64,000 nt of DNA from Sphingomonas echinoides ATCC 14820 (GCF_000241465.1 NZ_JH584235.1:1503792-1567791); one strand, 5' to 3'. Positions 7,501 to 16,996 are shown, counted from the first letter of the stretch. Notes: generated by a model not told the origin, from the sequence alone. A program made the numbers and translations.

Positions 7501-9450
7501 ATGACCAGCACACGCCCCGCCCCGATCGCCGAACTGACCCTGCGGGGCGTGTTGCTTGGCGGCCTGATCACGCTGCTGTTCACCGCCGCGAATGTGTATC
7601 TCGGGCTCAAGGTCGGGCTGACCTTCGCGACCTCGATCCCGGCCGCCGTTATCTCGATGGCGGTGCTGCGGCTGTTCAAGGGCGCGACGATCCTCGAAAA
7701 CAACATCGTGCAGACGGTGGCGAGCGCAGCCGGCACGCTGGCGGCGATCATCTTCGTGCTGCCCGGGCTGGTGATGATCGGCTGGTGGCAGGGCTTCCCG
7801 TATGTCCAGACCGCGATGATCACCGCGACCGGCGGCATATTGGGCGTGATGTTCTCGGTCCCGCTGCGGCGTGCGCTCGTCGTCGATACCGATTTGCCCT
7901 ATCCCGAGGGCGTCGCCGCCGCCGAAGTGCTGCAAATCGGCGCGGGCTCGCGCGAGGGCGCGGCCGAGGCGCGCACCGGGCTGTTCGTGCTGATCTGGAA
8001 CAGCATTGCGTCGGCCGGGTTCGCAATCTTCACCCAGACCAAGATCATCACCGACACCGCCGCCACCACCTTCCGCGTCGGCGCAGGCGCGACCGGCATA
8101 GCGGGCAGCCTGTCCTTCGTCTTGCTCGGCGTCGGGCATCTCGTCGGCATTTCGGTCGGCGCCGCGATGGGCCTGGGGCTGGTGATCGGCTGGTTCGTGC
8201 TGGTGCCGCTGCTCACCGCCGCGCACCCCATACCGGGTGACATGGCCGCATGGGTCAATACGATCTGGAAGGGCGACGTACGCTTTTTCGGCGCGGGGTT
8301 GATCGGCATTTCGGCGATCTGGACGCTGGTGAAGATCGCTGGCCCGGTCATTGGCGGGGTGCGCTCGGCGCTGGCGGCAAGCGCCGCGCGCGGCAAGGGC
8401 GAGACACTCGCGCTGGAAGAACAGGATTTGCCGATCGCCTGGGTCGCAGGCGTCGCGCTGCTCACGCTGCTGCCGATCGCGTGGCTGTTGTGGGATGTGA
8501 TCGCGGGCGGCGCGCTGGTCGGGTCGGCGGCGCTGCTGATCGCAGGCGCTTTGGTGTTCGTGCTCGTCGCCGGGCTGATGATCGCGGCGGTGTGCGGCTA
8601 TATGGCCGGGCTGATCGGCGCGTCCAATTCGCCCGTTTCGGGCATCGGCATCCTCGCGGTGATCGGGTCGTCGCTGATGCTGGTCGGCCTGTTCGGCCAG
8701 CATCCGGGCGCTGACACCACGCGCGCGCTGATCGCTTATGCGCTGATCGTCACCGGCATCGTGTTCGGCGTCGCCACCATTTCCAACGACAATCTGCAGG
8801 ACCTCAAGACCGGCCAATTGGTCGGCGCGACGCCGTGGAAGCAGCAGGTTGCCTTGGTGATCGGCGTGGTGTTCGGCTCGCTGATCATCCCGCCGGTGCT
8901 CAACGTCCTCAACAGCGGGATGGGCTTTGTCGGCGTGCCGGGCGCGGGGCCGAATGCGCTCGCCGCGCCGCAAGCCGGGCTGATCTCGGCACTGGCCAAG
9001 GGTGTGCTGTCGGGCGACGCCAATTGGCGGATGCTGGGCTATGGTGCGCTGGCGGGCGTCGTACTGATCGCGCTGGACGAAGCGCTCGGGCGGTTGAAGT
9101 TGCTGCGCCTGCCCCCGCTCGGCGTGGCGCTCGGCATCTATCTGCCGATGTCGGTGATCCTGCCGACGGTGCTGGGCTCGGTGATCGGCTGGTTCTACGA
9201 CCGCTGGGCACGCACCACCGCCAACCCCGAAGTCGCCGAGCGCATGGGCACGCTGACCGCGACCGGCCTGATCGTCGGCGAAAGCCTGTGGGGCGTGCTG
9301 TTCGCGCTGATCGTATGGGCGAGCGGCAGCGATGCGCCGCTGGCACTGATCGGCAAGGGCCATGAGACCGCGGCGCTGATCGGCGGGACGGTGTTGTTTC
9401 TGGGGATTGCGGCGGTGCTGTACCGTCGGACCATCACCGTTTCGCGGTAA
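7501..9450 (+). CDS. OPT-family oligopeptide transporter
   Basis: A 649-residue integral membrane protein of the oligopeptide transporter (OPT) family, proton-coupled carriers of small peptides or metal chelates. The start of the family is evident in LTLRGVLLGGLITLLFTAANVYLGLKVGLTFA, followed by about 14-16 hydrophobic segments. The conserved SIPAAVISMAVL and the NSPVSGIGILAVIG regions are both seen. The ATG at 7501 was chosen over an upstream TTG at 7444, which would add a short charged tail before helix 1. The gene stands alone and faces the GH130 gene across a palindromic repeat. The substrate cannot be told from sequence. Confidence 0.9.
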   Translation: MTSTRPAPIAELTLRGVLLGGLITLLFTAANVYLGLKVGLTFATSIPAAVISMAVLRLFKGATILENNIVQTVASAAGTLAAIIFVLPGLVMIGWWQGFPYVQTAMITATGGILGVMFSVPLRRALVVDTDLPYPEGVAAAEVLQIGAGSREGAAEARTGLFVLIWNSIASAGFAIFTQTKIITDTAATTFRVGAGATGIAGSLSFVLLGVGHLVGISVGAAMGLGLVIGWFVLVPLLTAAHPIPGDMAAWVNTIWKGDVRFFGAGLIGISAIWTLVKIAGPVIGGVRSALAASAARGKGETLALEEQDLPIAWVAGVALLTLLPIAWLLWDVIAGGALVGSAALLIAGALVFVLVAGLMIAAVCGYMAGLIGASNSPVSGIGILAVIGSSLMLVGLFGQHPGADTTRALIAYALIVTGIVFGVATISNDNLQDLKTGQLVGATPWKQQVALVIGVVFGSLIIPPVLNVLNSGMGFVGVPGAGPNALAAPQAGLISALAKGVLSGDANWRMLGYGALAGVVLIALDEALGRLKLLRLPPLGVALGIYLPMSVILPTVLGSVIGWFYDRWARTTANPEVAERMGTLTATGLIVGESLWGVLFALIVWASGSDAPLALIGKGHETAALIGGTVLFLGIAAVLYRRTITVSR

Positions 9451-9596
9451 ACTCCCTCACCCAACGGGAGAGGGAAGGGGCCCGCGCCAAAGGCGTGGGA
9501 AGGGTGAGGGCGACGCTATGGCGGGCGAGGTCACCCTCACCCTTCCGTCGCTTCGCTCCTCCCTCCCTCTCCCAACGGGAGAGGGAAAAGGGGGTC
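9451..9596. repeat. Intergenic palindromic repeat, family with 42997-43121
   Basis: The convergent gap between the OPT and GH130 genes is filled by nested inverted repeats. GGAAGGGTGAGGG (9498-9510) is matched perfectly by its complement at 9534-9546. A second, tight hairpin is CCCTCTCCC-AAC-GGGAGAGGG (9565-9585). The element at 42997-43121 has the same build. It may act as a bidirectional transcription block, although a T tract is lacking. Confidence 0.8.
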
Positions 9597-10872
9597 ACAT
9601 CGCCGCAAGCAGCGTGCTGATCTTGATAAACGCAAACGCCACCGAGCTATCCGCCACGCCATACGGCACGAACAGCGTGTCGCCATGCCGGATCGCGCCG
9701 CAGGTGTAGACCACGTTGGGCACATAGCCCTCGCGGTCCTGGTCCGCCGCCGCCAGGATCGGCTCGGGCGTACGCCCCAGCACCTTGGACGGATCGCGCT
9801 TGTCGAGCAGCACCGCGCCGATCGCATATTTGCGCATCGCGCCGACGCCGTGCGTCAACAACAACCAGCCTTCGTCGAGCTCGATCGGCGGGCCGCAATT
9901 GCCGATCTGCACCAGTTCCCACGGGAACACCGGCACGAGCAGCTTCTGCCCCTCGTCCCAATGCGTCAGCGTGTCGGATTTGAGCAGGAACAGGTTTTCG
10001 CCGTCCTGCCGCCCGATCATCATATACTGTCCGGCGACCTTGCGCGGGAACAGCGCCATGCCCTTGTTGCGCGCGGCGGGACCGGTCATCGGCACCAGAT
10101 CGAACGCACGGAAATCGCGCGTGCGCAGCAATTCGGACTGGATCGTCGAACCGTTATAGGCGGTGTAGGTGCCAAGCCATTCGACATCGCCATTGTCATG
10201 ATGGAACTGGACCAGCCGCAGATCCTCCAGCCCCTTGGACTGCGCCGCCGTGATCGGGAAGATCACCGTGCCCGACAGCGTCGAGTCGCGGTGGCGATAG
10301 ACGGTGATCGGCCCCTCGGGCAGCGTTTCCTCATCCAGCCCGACCGCATCGGTCGCGGTGGCGAAGGGCGGCTCGGGCGCGAGCTTCAATTGATTGTCGT
10401 CGGTGATGATGCCTTCGCGAAAGGCGACCGAGGAGATGTGCCCCTCCCCCACCGCACGCAAGCTCATCAGAATGCGCTGCGATCCAGCGGGCATGCCCGA
10501 CTGGTCGAAATGCGGCACCGCGCTCGGGTTCATCAGAGCGGCGGCGGCATAGCTATATTCGTGGCAGAAATAGGCACCGATCAACTGGCGCTTTTCATCG
10601 CCAATCTCGCTGCCGTCGATGCCGAGCATATCCTCGATCTCGTCATAGCGCGTCATGAACACGCGCCGCGTCTGCCAATGACGCGCCTCGAAATCCTTGA
10701 GCACCAGTTCGAGCTGCGCGCGCGTCTCACCCGCGTCGAGCGCCATCACCGCGCTGACGATGCGCTCCGTGCGATTGCCGCCATTGCCGCCCCAGGCGAG
10801 GTGAAACGGCCGCACCACGACCCGCGAGGGGTCGGCATGGAGCCGCAGAGCATGCTGAAACAAATCGATCAC
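9595..10872 (-). CDS. Glycoside hydrolase family 130 phosphorylase/mannosidase
   Basis: The 425-residue product matches the GH130 five-bladed beta-propeller enzymes, most of which cleave beta-mannosides by phosphorolysis to give mannose 1-phosphate. Family features seen are the run EGHISSVAFREGII (about residues 135-150) near the expected catalytic acid, and the later YTAYNGSTIQSELLRTRDF and GPPIELDEGWLLLTHGVG segments typical of GH130. It starts with GTG at 10872 behind a GAGG site. It lies 43 bases after the two-domain glycosyltransferase gene and is probably co-transcribed, so one enzyme may build and the other break down the same mannoside. The exact linkage is unknown. There is no signal peptide, so action is cytoplasmic. 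Confidence 0.82.
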   Translation of the reverse strand: MIDLFQHALRLHADPSRVVVRPFHLAWGGNGGNRTERIVSAVMALDAGETRAQLELVLKDFEARHWQTRRVFMTRYDEIEDMLGIDGSEIGDEKRQLIGAYFCHEYSYAAAALMNPSAVPHFDQSGMPAGSQRILMSLRAVGEGHISSVAFREGIITDDNQLKLAPEPPFATATDAVGLDEETLPEGPITVYRHRDSTLSGTVIFPITAAQSKGLEDLRLVQFHHDNGDVEWLGTYTAYNGSTIQSELLRTRDFRAFDLVPMTGPAARNKGMALFPRKVAGQYMMIGRQDGENLFLLKSDTLTHWDEGQKLLVPVFPWELVQIGNCGPPIELDEGWLLLTHGVGAMRKYAIGAVLLDKRDPSKVLGRTPEPILAAADQDREGYVPNVVYTCGAIRHGDTLFVPYGVADSSVAFAFIKISTLLAAM

Positions 10873-10915
10873 GGTTTAAGCCTCGCGTAACGCCTTGGCG
10901 GCGTCGCGAGCGAGG

Positions 10916-13189
10916 CTACGCGACGGCGCTCTGCGGTCCTGCCATGCTTTCCGCCCGCTTTGCCAGCCCTGAAATCGTGCAACCGGACAATTGCAGCGCC
11001 AAAATCGACTCTGCGCCCTGATTTCGGTTCAAACCGGTCGGCATCAGGCCGTCGAAACAGCCGCCATCCTGCGCGGTGGCGAGGGGTAAATCGAGATCGT
11101 TCTGGCCCAAATACCAGCGATAGGCACGATAGGCCTCCTCGACCCAGCGCATATTATGCGAGGCATCGAACGCAGCGCCGCACGCGTCGATCGTAGCTTG
11201 GGCCTCGAGCGGCTGCTGGTCGAACTGTAATGGCTCGGCATAAACGCGCCCGAAACTCTCGCTGCCGACGGCCCGAAAGCGGCCGTCGGGGGACGTCTGC
11301 TTGCCGACGATCCAGTCGAGCGTGCTCAGGCCACAGGCGACCATGTCCTCGCGCCCAAGCGCATGGCCGGCGCGGATCAGCGCTTCGGGCAAGCGGGCAT
11401 TGTCATAGGCCAGCACGATTTCGAACCATTCCCATTGCGGGCGACGCGCTTCCTCAAGGAGGCCGCACAGTTCCTCGCCGAATCGGGCGAGGATGGTGCG
11501 CGCCAGCGCGTGCCCGGGGAAAGCGTCCAAGATCGCGGCAGCCCCCAGCATCGCAAAGGCGTGGGCGCGCGGCGACCCCAGTTCGAGCGACAGCGACGCC
11601 GTCATGTCGAACATCGACACCGCCCAATCCCGGTGCTTGGCGAGTTGCGCGTCCCGCGCGGTTACGCCGAGCGCCCACAGCGTGCGGCCGTTCGAGTCCT
11701 CAGACCCGAAATCCTCGCACCAGGTGCGATCGAAATTCATGAAGTTGCGGAAGCGCCGGGCCTCGGGATTCCACGCATATTGCAGGAACGACGCATAGAT
11801 CGTCATCCATTTGTCACGCTCGCCTTCGTCCATGGTCGGCATCTGGCTGACCAGCATCAGCGCGCGGGCGTTGTCGTCGATGCAATAGCCATGGCGGCGG
11901 TCGGGCACCGAATAGATCGAATGCTGTAACATGCCGGTCGAATCGCTCATCCGTTCGACCGCCGAAAAATCCGGAGCAAGCGGGGCGAGCGACATGGCAC
12001 TGCTGAGCAGACGCTGCGGCTTGGCCGCAACCATTTGGGTGATCTCCCGCATCGCCAGTTCCGCCAAACGCGGCCAGATCATCGTGCGACCGCGCGCATA
12101 AGCGCGCTCGGACAGCTTGAGGCGGTTGCGGTCGCTGCCCAGCAACGCGTTGATCTCGCGTGCGAAAGCAGCGGAATCACCGAAATCGACCAGCACACCG
12201 TGCCCGTCCGCAAGGATTTCGGTTGCATGGACGTAGGGCGTGGAGACCACCGCCTTGCCCACGCCGACCGCATAACTGAGCGTGCCAGACGTGATCTGGG
12301 CCGGGTTAAGATAGGGCGTCGCGTAAATGTCGGCGGCCTGGAGATAATCGATCAGTTCGTCATGCTCGAGAAACGCATCGATAAACGCGATGTTTTCGCT
12401 GACACCCAGTTTCGCGGCCAGCGCCTTCAGCCCATCGCGATATTTTTCGCCCTCATGCGCGACAAGATTGGGGTGTGTCGCGCCAAGCACGGTGTAGAGC
12501 ACATTGGGATGTTCGGCGACGATCGTCGGCAACGCCTCGATCATCACTTCGATACCCTTGCCCGGCGCGAGCAAGCCGAAGGTCAGCACCACCTCGCGTC
12601 CGGCCCAGCCGAACCGATCCTTCAGCGAATCGGGATCGACGAAATCGCGATCGGGCACACCGTGCGGGATCATCACGATGTTGCGACCGCTGGCACCGTA
12701 GACGCGCTCGAGAATTTCGCGACCGCGCTCGGCCATGACGATGACGCGCGCCGCGCGGCGCAGCAGGCCTTCCATCACTCGCCGCTGATCGGCATCGGGC
12801 TTTTCCAGAATCGTGTGCAGCGTGACGATCACCGGGATCGACACGCGATCGAGCAGCGCGAGGATATGTTCACCCGCCGCGCCACCGAAAATACCATATT
12901 CGTGCTGCAGCCACAGCGCCTGCGCGCCGCTCGCCTCAATCTCCCGCGCGGCATCGAGATACGCCATGCGATCCTGGTCGGGGATGCTGCGTGTTACCTC
13001 GGGAGGATAGTCATAGCGTCCGGGATGATCATCCATAGCATAGACATCGATCCGCAAATCCGGAAAGCGGCCCTTCAACGCGGTAAACGTGTCGGTAGTA
13101 TAGGTCGCAAGGCCGCATTTCCGCGGCAAGAAATTGCCCACCAGCGCGAGGCGATCAATTGGGGTCACGCCATCCGCCTGTTGCATCAT
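10916..13189 (-). CDS. GT4 glycosyltransferase fused to a C-terminal all-helical domain
   Basis: A 757-residue fusion. Residues 1 to about 400 form a GT-B, family 4 glycosyltransferase: LVGNFLPRKCGLATYT at the N terminus, IPHGVPDRDF in the linker and the nucleotide-sugar site in ATPYLNPAQITSGTLSYAVGVGKAVV. Residues 420 to 740 form a second domain rich in Trp and aromatic residues (HGYCIDDNARALML, PQWEWFEIVLAYDNARLPEAL) resembling an (alpha/alpha)6 toroid as in several glycosidases. I chose ATG 13189 because TGAGGA precedes it at good distance; a longer frame reaches 13249. With the GH130 gene downstream it probably acts on a mannose-containing glycan. Substrate and product are unknown. Confidence 0.8.
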   Translation of the reverse strand: MMQQADGVTPIDRLALVGNFLPRKCGLATYTTDTFTALKGRFPDLRIDVYAMDDHPGRYDYPPEVTRSIPDQDRMAYLDAAREIEASGAQALWLQHEYGIFGGAAGEHILALLDRVSIPVIVTLHTILEKPDADQRRVMEGLLRRAARVIVMAERGREILERVYGASGRNIVMIPHGVPDRDFVDPDSLKDRFGWAGREVVLTFGLLAPGKGIEVMIEALPTIVAEHPNVLYTVLGATHPNLVAHEGEKYRDGLKALAAKLGVSENIAFIDAFLEHDELIDYLQAADIYATPYLNPAQITSGTLSYAVGVGKAVVSTPYVHATEILADGHGVLVDFGDSAAFAREINALLGSDRNRLKLSERAYARGRTMIWPRLAELAMREITQMVAAKPQRLLSSAMSLAPLAPDFSAVERMSDSTGMLQHSIYSVPDRRHGYCIDDNARALMLVSQMPTMDEGERDKWMTIYASFLQYAWNPEARRFRNFMNFDRTWCEDFGSEDSNGRTLWALGVTARDAQLAKHRDWAVSMFDMTASLSLELGSPRAHAFAMLGAAAILDAFPGHALARTILARFGEELCGLLEEARRPQWEWFEIVLAYDNARLPEALIRAGHALGREDMVACGLSTLDWIVGKQTSPDGRFRAVGSESFGRVYAEPLQFDQQPLEAQATIDACGAAFDASHNMRWVEEAYRAYRWYLGQNDLDLPLATAQDGGCFDGLMPTGLNRNQGAESILALQLSGCTISGLAKRAESMAGPQSAVA

Positions 13190-13271
13190 GCTCGCAATCC
13201 TCAAAACATCAGGGCCAAAGCCCTTTGAATACCTCCAACGAACGGCCAAGTTTCAATATGGTTGCACTGAT

Positions 13272-13284
13272 GTTGCATTGCAAC
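13272..13284. promoter_or_regulatory. Perfect inverted repeat upstream of the GT4-GH130 operon
   Basis: GTTGCA-T-TGCAAC lies 83 bases before the glycosyltransferase start, between queF and that gene. TTGCAA-type palindromes are common operator cores, for example for LacI/GalR repressors. No such regulator is encoded nearby, so the call rests on symmetry and position alone. Confidence 0.3.
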
Positions 13285-13340
13285 GCGAGGAATCGCGCTG
13301 ATCGAAATCAACCTTGCGGTGAGATGAACGAATCGCCCGC

Positions 13341-13787
13341 TCAGCCGCGTCCTCGATATCCCGGCACATCCTGCGACGGCAGCCACAAATCTGCGGGTGG
13401 CGGCCCCGATTGCCAGAACACGTCGATCGGAATGCCGCCACGCGGATACCAATAGCCGCCAATGCGCAGCCACAGCGGCTGCATTTCGCCAAACAGGCGC
13501 TCACCAATGCCGACCGTGCAATCCTCATGAAAGGCCTGATGGTTCCGGAAGGATCCCAGGAAGAGCTTCAGCGATTTCGATTCCACGATCGTTGCTGCAG
13601 GTGCGTAATCAATCACCAGATGCGCGAAATCCGGCTGCGCCGTGACGGGACAAAGCGAGGTGAATTCGGGAACCGCAAACCGCACCAGATAGGTGCGCCC
13701 GGGGCGCGGATTGGGGACGTAATCGAGCACGGCGTCTTCGGGAGAGGCAGGGAGCGCGCTGGTTTGGCCAAGATGTTTCGGAGTCAT
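13341..13787 (-). CDS. queF: NADPH-dependent 7-cyano-7-deazaguanine reductase
   Basis: QueF reduces preQ0 to preQ1 in the synthesis of queuosine for tRNA. The 148-residue protein is the short single-domain form. Catalytic Cys46 (TSLCPVT) forms the thioimide with the nitrile, Asp53 follows in QPDF, and [16 protein letters not shown] is the family signature for substrate and NADPH binding. The start at ATG 13787 gives the common N terminus [13 protein letters not shown]; a GTG at 13808 is possible but no clear ribosome site supports either. The gene is divergent from the sulfurtransferase gene, and no other queuosine gene lies in the window. Confidence 0.93.
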   Translation of the reverse strand: MTPKHLGQTSALPASPEDAVLDYVPNPRPGRTYLVRFAVPEFTSLCPVTAQPDFAHLVIDYAPAATIVESKSLKLFLGSFRNHQAFHEDCTVGIGERLFGEMQPLWLRIGGYWYPRGGIPIDVFWQSGPPPADLWLPSQDVPGYRGRG

Positions 13788-13883
13788 GGAGCTGATGTAG
13801 TGCGTCACGGCGCTTGCGTCATCCCGATGGCTCGACGGCGTGCCCGCAGCGGGCTAGGGACAGTAAAAACAAGGAGACGATTC

Positions 13884-14723
13884 ATGGACTCGCTGGTGAC
13901 GACGGAATGGCTCGCAAACGAGCTGGGCGCGAACGATCTGCGCATTGTCGACGCGACCTATTTCGCCGGTTTCGGCGATCGCGATGCCGCTGCCGAATAT
14001 GAAGCGACGCATATTCCCGGCGCGGTGTTCATGGATCTGGCCGAGATCGCCGATACCTCCAGCGATCTGCCCTCAATGCTGCCGAGCGCCGAAAAGTTCG
14101 CCAGCCGGATGCAGTCGCTGGGCCTGGGCGATGGCAGCCGCATCGTGCTCTACGACAATTCGCCCTATCACACGGCCGCGCGCGCGTGGTTCATGCTGCG
14201 CACGTTCGGCGCACACGATGTCGCCATTCTCGATGGCGGCCTGGCCAAATGGCAGGCCGAGGGCCGCGAGACGGCGTCGGGCAAGGAACAGCTTCGTCAC
14301 CGCCACTTCACCGTCTGGGCGGATGACAAGGGCGTGCGCACGCTCGAGCAGATGAAGGCCAATGTCGAAAGCGGTGCGGAGCAAGTGCTCGATGCCCGCT
14401 CGGTCGCGCGCTTCACCGGCGAGGAAGCCGATCCCCGCCCGGCGACGCATCCCGGCCATATTCCAGGCTCGAAGAACCTGCCGGTTGGCCAGATCTTCAA
14501 CGAAGACGGCACGTGGAAGACCGGCGACGCGCTGAAGGCCGCGTTCGAAGGGGCGGGGATCGACCTCGACAAGCCGCTCGTCACCACCTGCGGCTCGGGC
14601 ATCACCGCGTCGGCGCTGGCGTTCGGCGCGCATCTGCTCGGCAACGAAGCTGCGGTCTATGACGGCAGCTGGTCCGAATGGGGTGCCGACCGCACCACGC
14701 CGAAGGCGACGGGCGCGGCGTGA
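13884..14723 (+). CDS. sseA: 3-mercaptopyruvate sulfurtransferase
   Basis: A 279-residue two-domain rhodanese-type enzyme that moves sulfur from 3-mercaptopyruvate to a thiol acceptor or cyanide. Both rhodanese domains are present (about residues 5-125 and 150-275). The active loop CGSGITA carries the catalytic Cys236; the serine-glycine pattern is that of mercaptopyruvate rather than thiosulfate sulfurtransferases. The ATG at 13884 has a textbook AAGGAG seven bases upstream, and a longer frame from 13410 runs antisense through queF and is rejected. The stop overlaps the metC GTG start by GTGA, so the two form a sulfur amino acid operon. Confidence 0.93.
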   Translation: MDSLVTTEWLANELGANDLRIVDATYFAGFGDRDAAAEYEATHIPGAVFMDLAEIADTSSDLPSMLPSAEKFASRMQSLGLGDGSRIVLYDNSPYHTAARAWFMLRTFGAHDVAILDGGLAKWQAEGRETASGKEQLRHRHFTVWADDKGVRTLEQMKANVESGAEQVLDARSVARFTGEEADPRPATHPGHIPGSKNLPVGQIFNEDGTWKTGDALKAAFEGAGIDLDKPLVTTCGSGITASALAFGAHLLGNEAAVYDGSWSEWGADRTTPKATGAA

Positions 14724-15916
14724 ACGACAAGACCGGCCGCCCCAAGGGCGATGCAACCCGCGTCGTAACGGCGGGGCGGCGCAAGGAATGGACACAGGGG
14801 ATCGTCAGCGCACCGGTGTGGCGCGCCTCGACGATCCTCTACGACAGCGTGGCCGATCTGCGAGCGGCGGGTGGCCGCGATACGCACCACCGGCTGTTTT
14901 ACGGGCGCAAGGGCACACCGACGCAGTGGAGCCTCGCCGATGCGCTGACCGAGCTGGAGCCCGGCGCGGAGGGCACCTTCCTATACCCCTCGGGCGTCGC
15001 GGCGATCGCGGCGGCGTTGCTATCGGTGCTCTCGCCCGGCGACGAACTGCTGCTGCCCGATTCGGCTTATGATCCGACGCGGTCGATGGGCACCGGCCTG
15101 CTCAAGCGGATGGGCATCGCAACGCGCTTCTACGATCCGATGATCGGCGCAGGCATTGCCGAACTGATCAGCGACAAGACGCGCGCCATCCTGCTGGAGA
15201 GCCCAGGCAGCCTGACCTTCGAGGTACAGGACGTGCCCGCCATCGTCGCAGCGGCCAAGGCGCGCGGCGTGACCACCTTGCTCGACAACACCTGGGCGAC
15301 GCCGCTGTTCTTCCCCGCCATCAGCCACGGCATCGATCTGGCGATCCTCGCCTGCACCAAATATATCGTGGGCCATAGCGACGTGATGCTCGGCTCGGTC
15401 ACCGCCGCGCCGGGGCATTTCGCGCGGCTGCGCGACACCAGCTTCCAACTCGGTCAGGTCACCAGCCCCGACGATTCGTGGCTTGCGTCGCGTGGGCTGC
15501 GCACCATGGCGGTGCGGCTGAAACAGCATCAGGCCAGCGCGCTTGAGATCGCCCACTGGTTGAAGACGCAGCCCGAGGTCGCGGCGGTGCTGCACCCGGC
15601 CCTCCCCGATTGCCCCGGCCACGAAACCTTCCTGCGCGACTTTAAAGGTTCGTCCGGGCTGTTTTCGTTCGTGCTGAACGGTGGCAGCGAGACGGCACGC
15701 GCCGCGCTGATCGACGGGCTGGAGCATTTCGGCATCGGCTATAGCTGGGGCGGGTTCGAAAGCCTGGCCCTGCCGGTCGACCCGCAACGTTATCGCAGCG
15801 TCACCAATCGGCCCTATGCTGGTCCGATCGTCAGGCTGCAGATCGGGCTGGAAGATCCCGCCGATTTGATCGCGGACCTGGCGGCCGGGCTGGAGCGGTT
15901 TTCGGCGGCACGCTGA
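14720..15916 (+). CDS. metC: Cystathionine beta-lyase (Cys/Met metabolism PLP enzyme)
   Basis: The 398-residue protein is a trans-sulfuration enzyme of the Cys/Met PLP family. The cofactor lysine is Lys214 in ACTKYIVGHSD, and Asp189 (LLDNTWATP) pairs with the pyridine nitrogen. YGRKGTPTQW at 61-70 is the cystathionine beta-lyase form of the tetramer-contact segment. It splits cystathionine to homocysteine, pyruvate and ammonia. The GTG start at 14720 overlaps the sulfurtransferase stop. Cystathionine gamma-lyase or other C-S lyases of this fold cannot be fully excluded, but the beta-lyase reading is favoured. Confidence 0.9.
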   Translation: MNDKTGRPKGDATRVVTAGRRKEWTQGIVSAPVWRASTILYDSVADLRAAGGRDTHHRLFYGRKGTPTQWSLADALTELEPGAEGTFLYPSGVAAIAAALLSVLSPGDELLLPDSAYDPTRSMGTGLLKRMGIATRFYDPMIGAGIAELISDKTRAILLESPGSLTFEVQDVPAIVAAAKARGVTTLLDNTWATPLFFPAISHGIDLAILACTKYIVGHSDVMLGSVTAAPGHFARLRDTSFQLGQVTSPDDSWLASRGLRTMAVRLKQHQASALEIAHWLKTQPEVAAVLHPALPDCPGHETFLRDFKGSSGLFSFVLNGGSETARAALIDGLEHFGIGYSWGGFESLALPVDPQRYRSVTNRPYAGPIVRLQIGLEDPADLIADLAAGLERFSAAR

Positions 15917-15990
15917 GCGTTTTTATGTTGCTGAAGCGTTGCTCGACTGTTGCTGCGTTACAACAACTGGTGCCGAACCGGACGTAGCAC

Positions 15991-16002
15991 CTCAAATTTG
16001 AG
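15991..16002. promoter_or_regulatory. Perfect 12-base palindrome upstream of the TorF porin gene
   Basis: CTCAAATTTGAG is fully symmetric and AT-rich in the 216-base gap before the porin gene, and is flanked by GCAC and GTGC, which extend the symmetry imperfectly. It may be an operator. Nothing else was recognised in this gap. Confidence 0.3.
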
Positions 16003-16132
16003 TTGTGCAGCGCGGCATCAATGGTCAATTCTCCTACATTACCGGTTAGCAGCGCGGGGATCTGTATGGCTCCCGACAGACGCATGCCCCGGTGAAGCAG
16101 GCGGGGACAGTCGCATTTTCGAAAGGGAAACG

Positions 16133-16921
16133 ATGCGCTTCTCCACAACCACGCTCGGCGCGCTCTTGCTCGCCGCTTCCGCCACCCCTGCCTTTGCGCA
16201 GGAAACCGCGCCACCACCGCCGATCACGATCAATGCGACGGCGGCCGTTGTTACCGATTACCGGTTCCGCGGCATTTCGCAGACCGACAATAATGCGGCG
16301 ATTCAGGGTTCGATCACCGTCACCCACAAATCGGGCTTCTATGCCTCGGTCTGGGGGTCTTCGATCGATGACTATGTCACCGTCGCCGGCACCGGCCACC
16401 AGGAAATCGACCTGATCGCAGGCTACAGCCACACGATCGGCGGCATCAAGCTGGATGGCGGGATCCTGTACTATTTCTATCCCAAGACCAAGCTCGCGGG
16501 CGACAAGAGCAGCTCCGACTTTGTCGAGCCGTATTTCGACATTTCGACGACGATTGGGCCGGTGACCGCCAAGACCACCGTCAACTATGCCCCGAAGCAA
16601 AAGGCGCTGGCGCTCGATCAGGGTGCGAGCGGCAAACTCCAGTCGCGCGACAACGTCTATCTCGCCGACGATTTCACCGTCGCTATCCCCAAGACGCCGC
16701 TCGGTCTGACCGCGCATCTCGGGCATAGCTTCGGTCCGAGCTGGCTTGCCACCGACTCCAACGGCAAGAAGGGCTATACCGACTGGGCACTGGGGGCCAC
16801 GGCCACCTACAAAATGCTGACGCTCGGCGTTTCCTATGTCGACACCGATGCCAAGTTCCTGTCGGCGACCAAGAATGTCAGCAAGAGCGGCGTGGTCGCG
16901 TCGTTGACGGCCAGCTTCTAA
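16133..16921 (+). CDS. TorF-family putative outer-membrane porin
   Basis: A 262-residue outer-membrane beta-barrel of the TorF/TIGR02001 family of uncertain function. A classic signal peptide (cut after AFA, about residue 22) is followed by the family start INATAAVVTDYRFRGISQTD. The rest alternates short hydrophobic strands with Gly/Asp turns, and the protein ends in Phe (LTASF), as beta-barrel proteins do for assembly. The start ATG follows GAAAGGGAAACG. In some proteobacteria this family sits by glnK-amtB and is linked to nitrogen status; that is not seen here. A strong terminator follows. Confidence 0.85.
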   Translation: MRFSTTTLGALLLAASATPAFAQETAPPPPITINATAAVVTDYRFRGISQTDNNAAIQGSITVTHKSGFYASVWGSSIDDYVTVAGTGHQEIDLIAGYSHTIGGIKLDGGILYYFYPKTKLAGDKSSSDFVEPYFDISTTIGPVTAKTTVNYAPKQKALALDQGASGKLQSRDNVYLADDFTVAIPKTPLGLTAHLGHSFGPSWLATDSNGKKGYTDWALGATATYKMLTLGVSYVDTDAKFLSATKNVSKSGVVASLTASF

Positions 16922-16938
16922 ACTCCACGACCCTAACC

Positions 16939-16978
16939 AAAAAGGCCGCGTACCGGGCATCCGGTACGCGGCCTTTTT
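16939..16978. terminator. Strong bidirectional terminator
   Basis: Eighteen bases, AAAAAGGCCGCGTACCGG, pair perfectly with their complement around a GCAT loop. Runs of five A and five T at the ends let it work in both directions, stopping the TorF gene from the left and the DUF3035-lspA-ileS run from the right. Confidence 0.93.
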
Positions 16979-16996
16979 GTTGGGTTGTGCGCCGGT

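Noticed and set aside
7396..9363. Very long minus-strand frame opposite the OPT transporter
   Set aside because: It is rich in Gln, Arg and His as expected for an antisense frame of a GC-rich membrane-protein gene, and has no domain or ribosome site.
13410..13883. Long frame upstream of the sulfurtransferase start
   Set aside because: It is antisense to queF; the AAGGAG site before ATG 13884 and the normal family N terminus decide the start.
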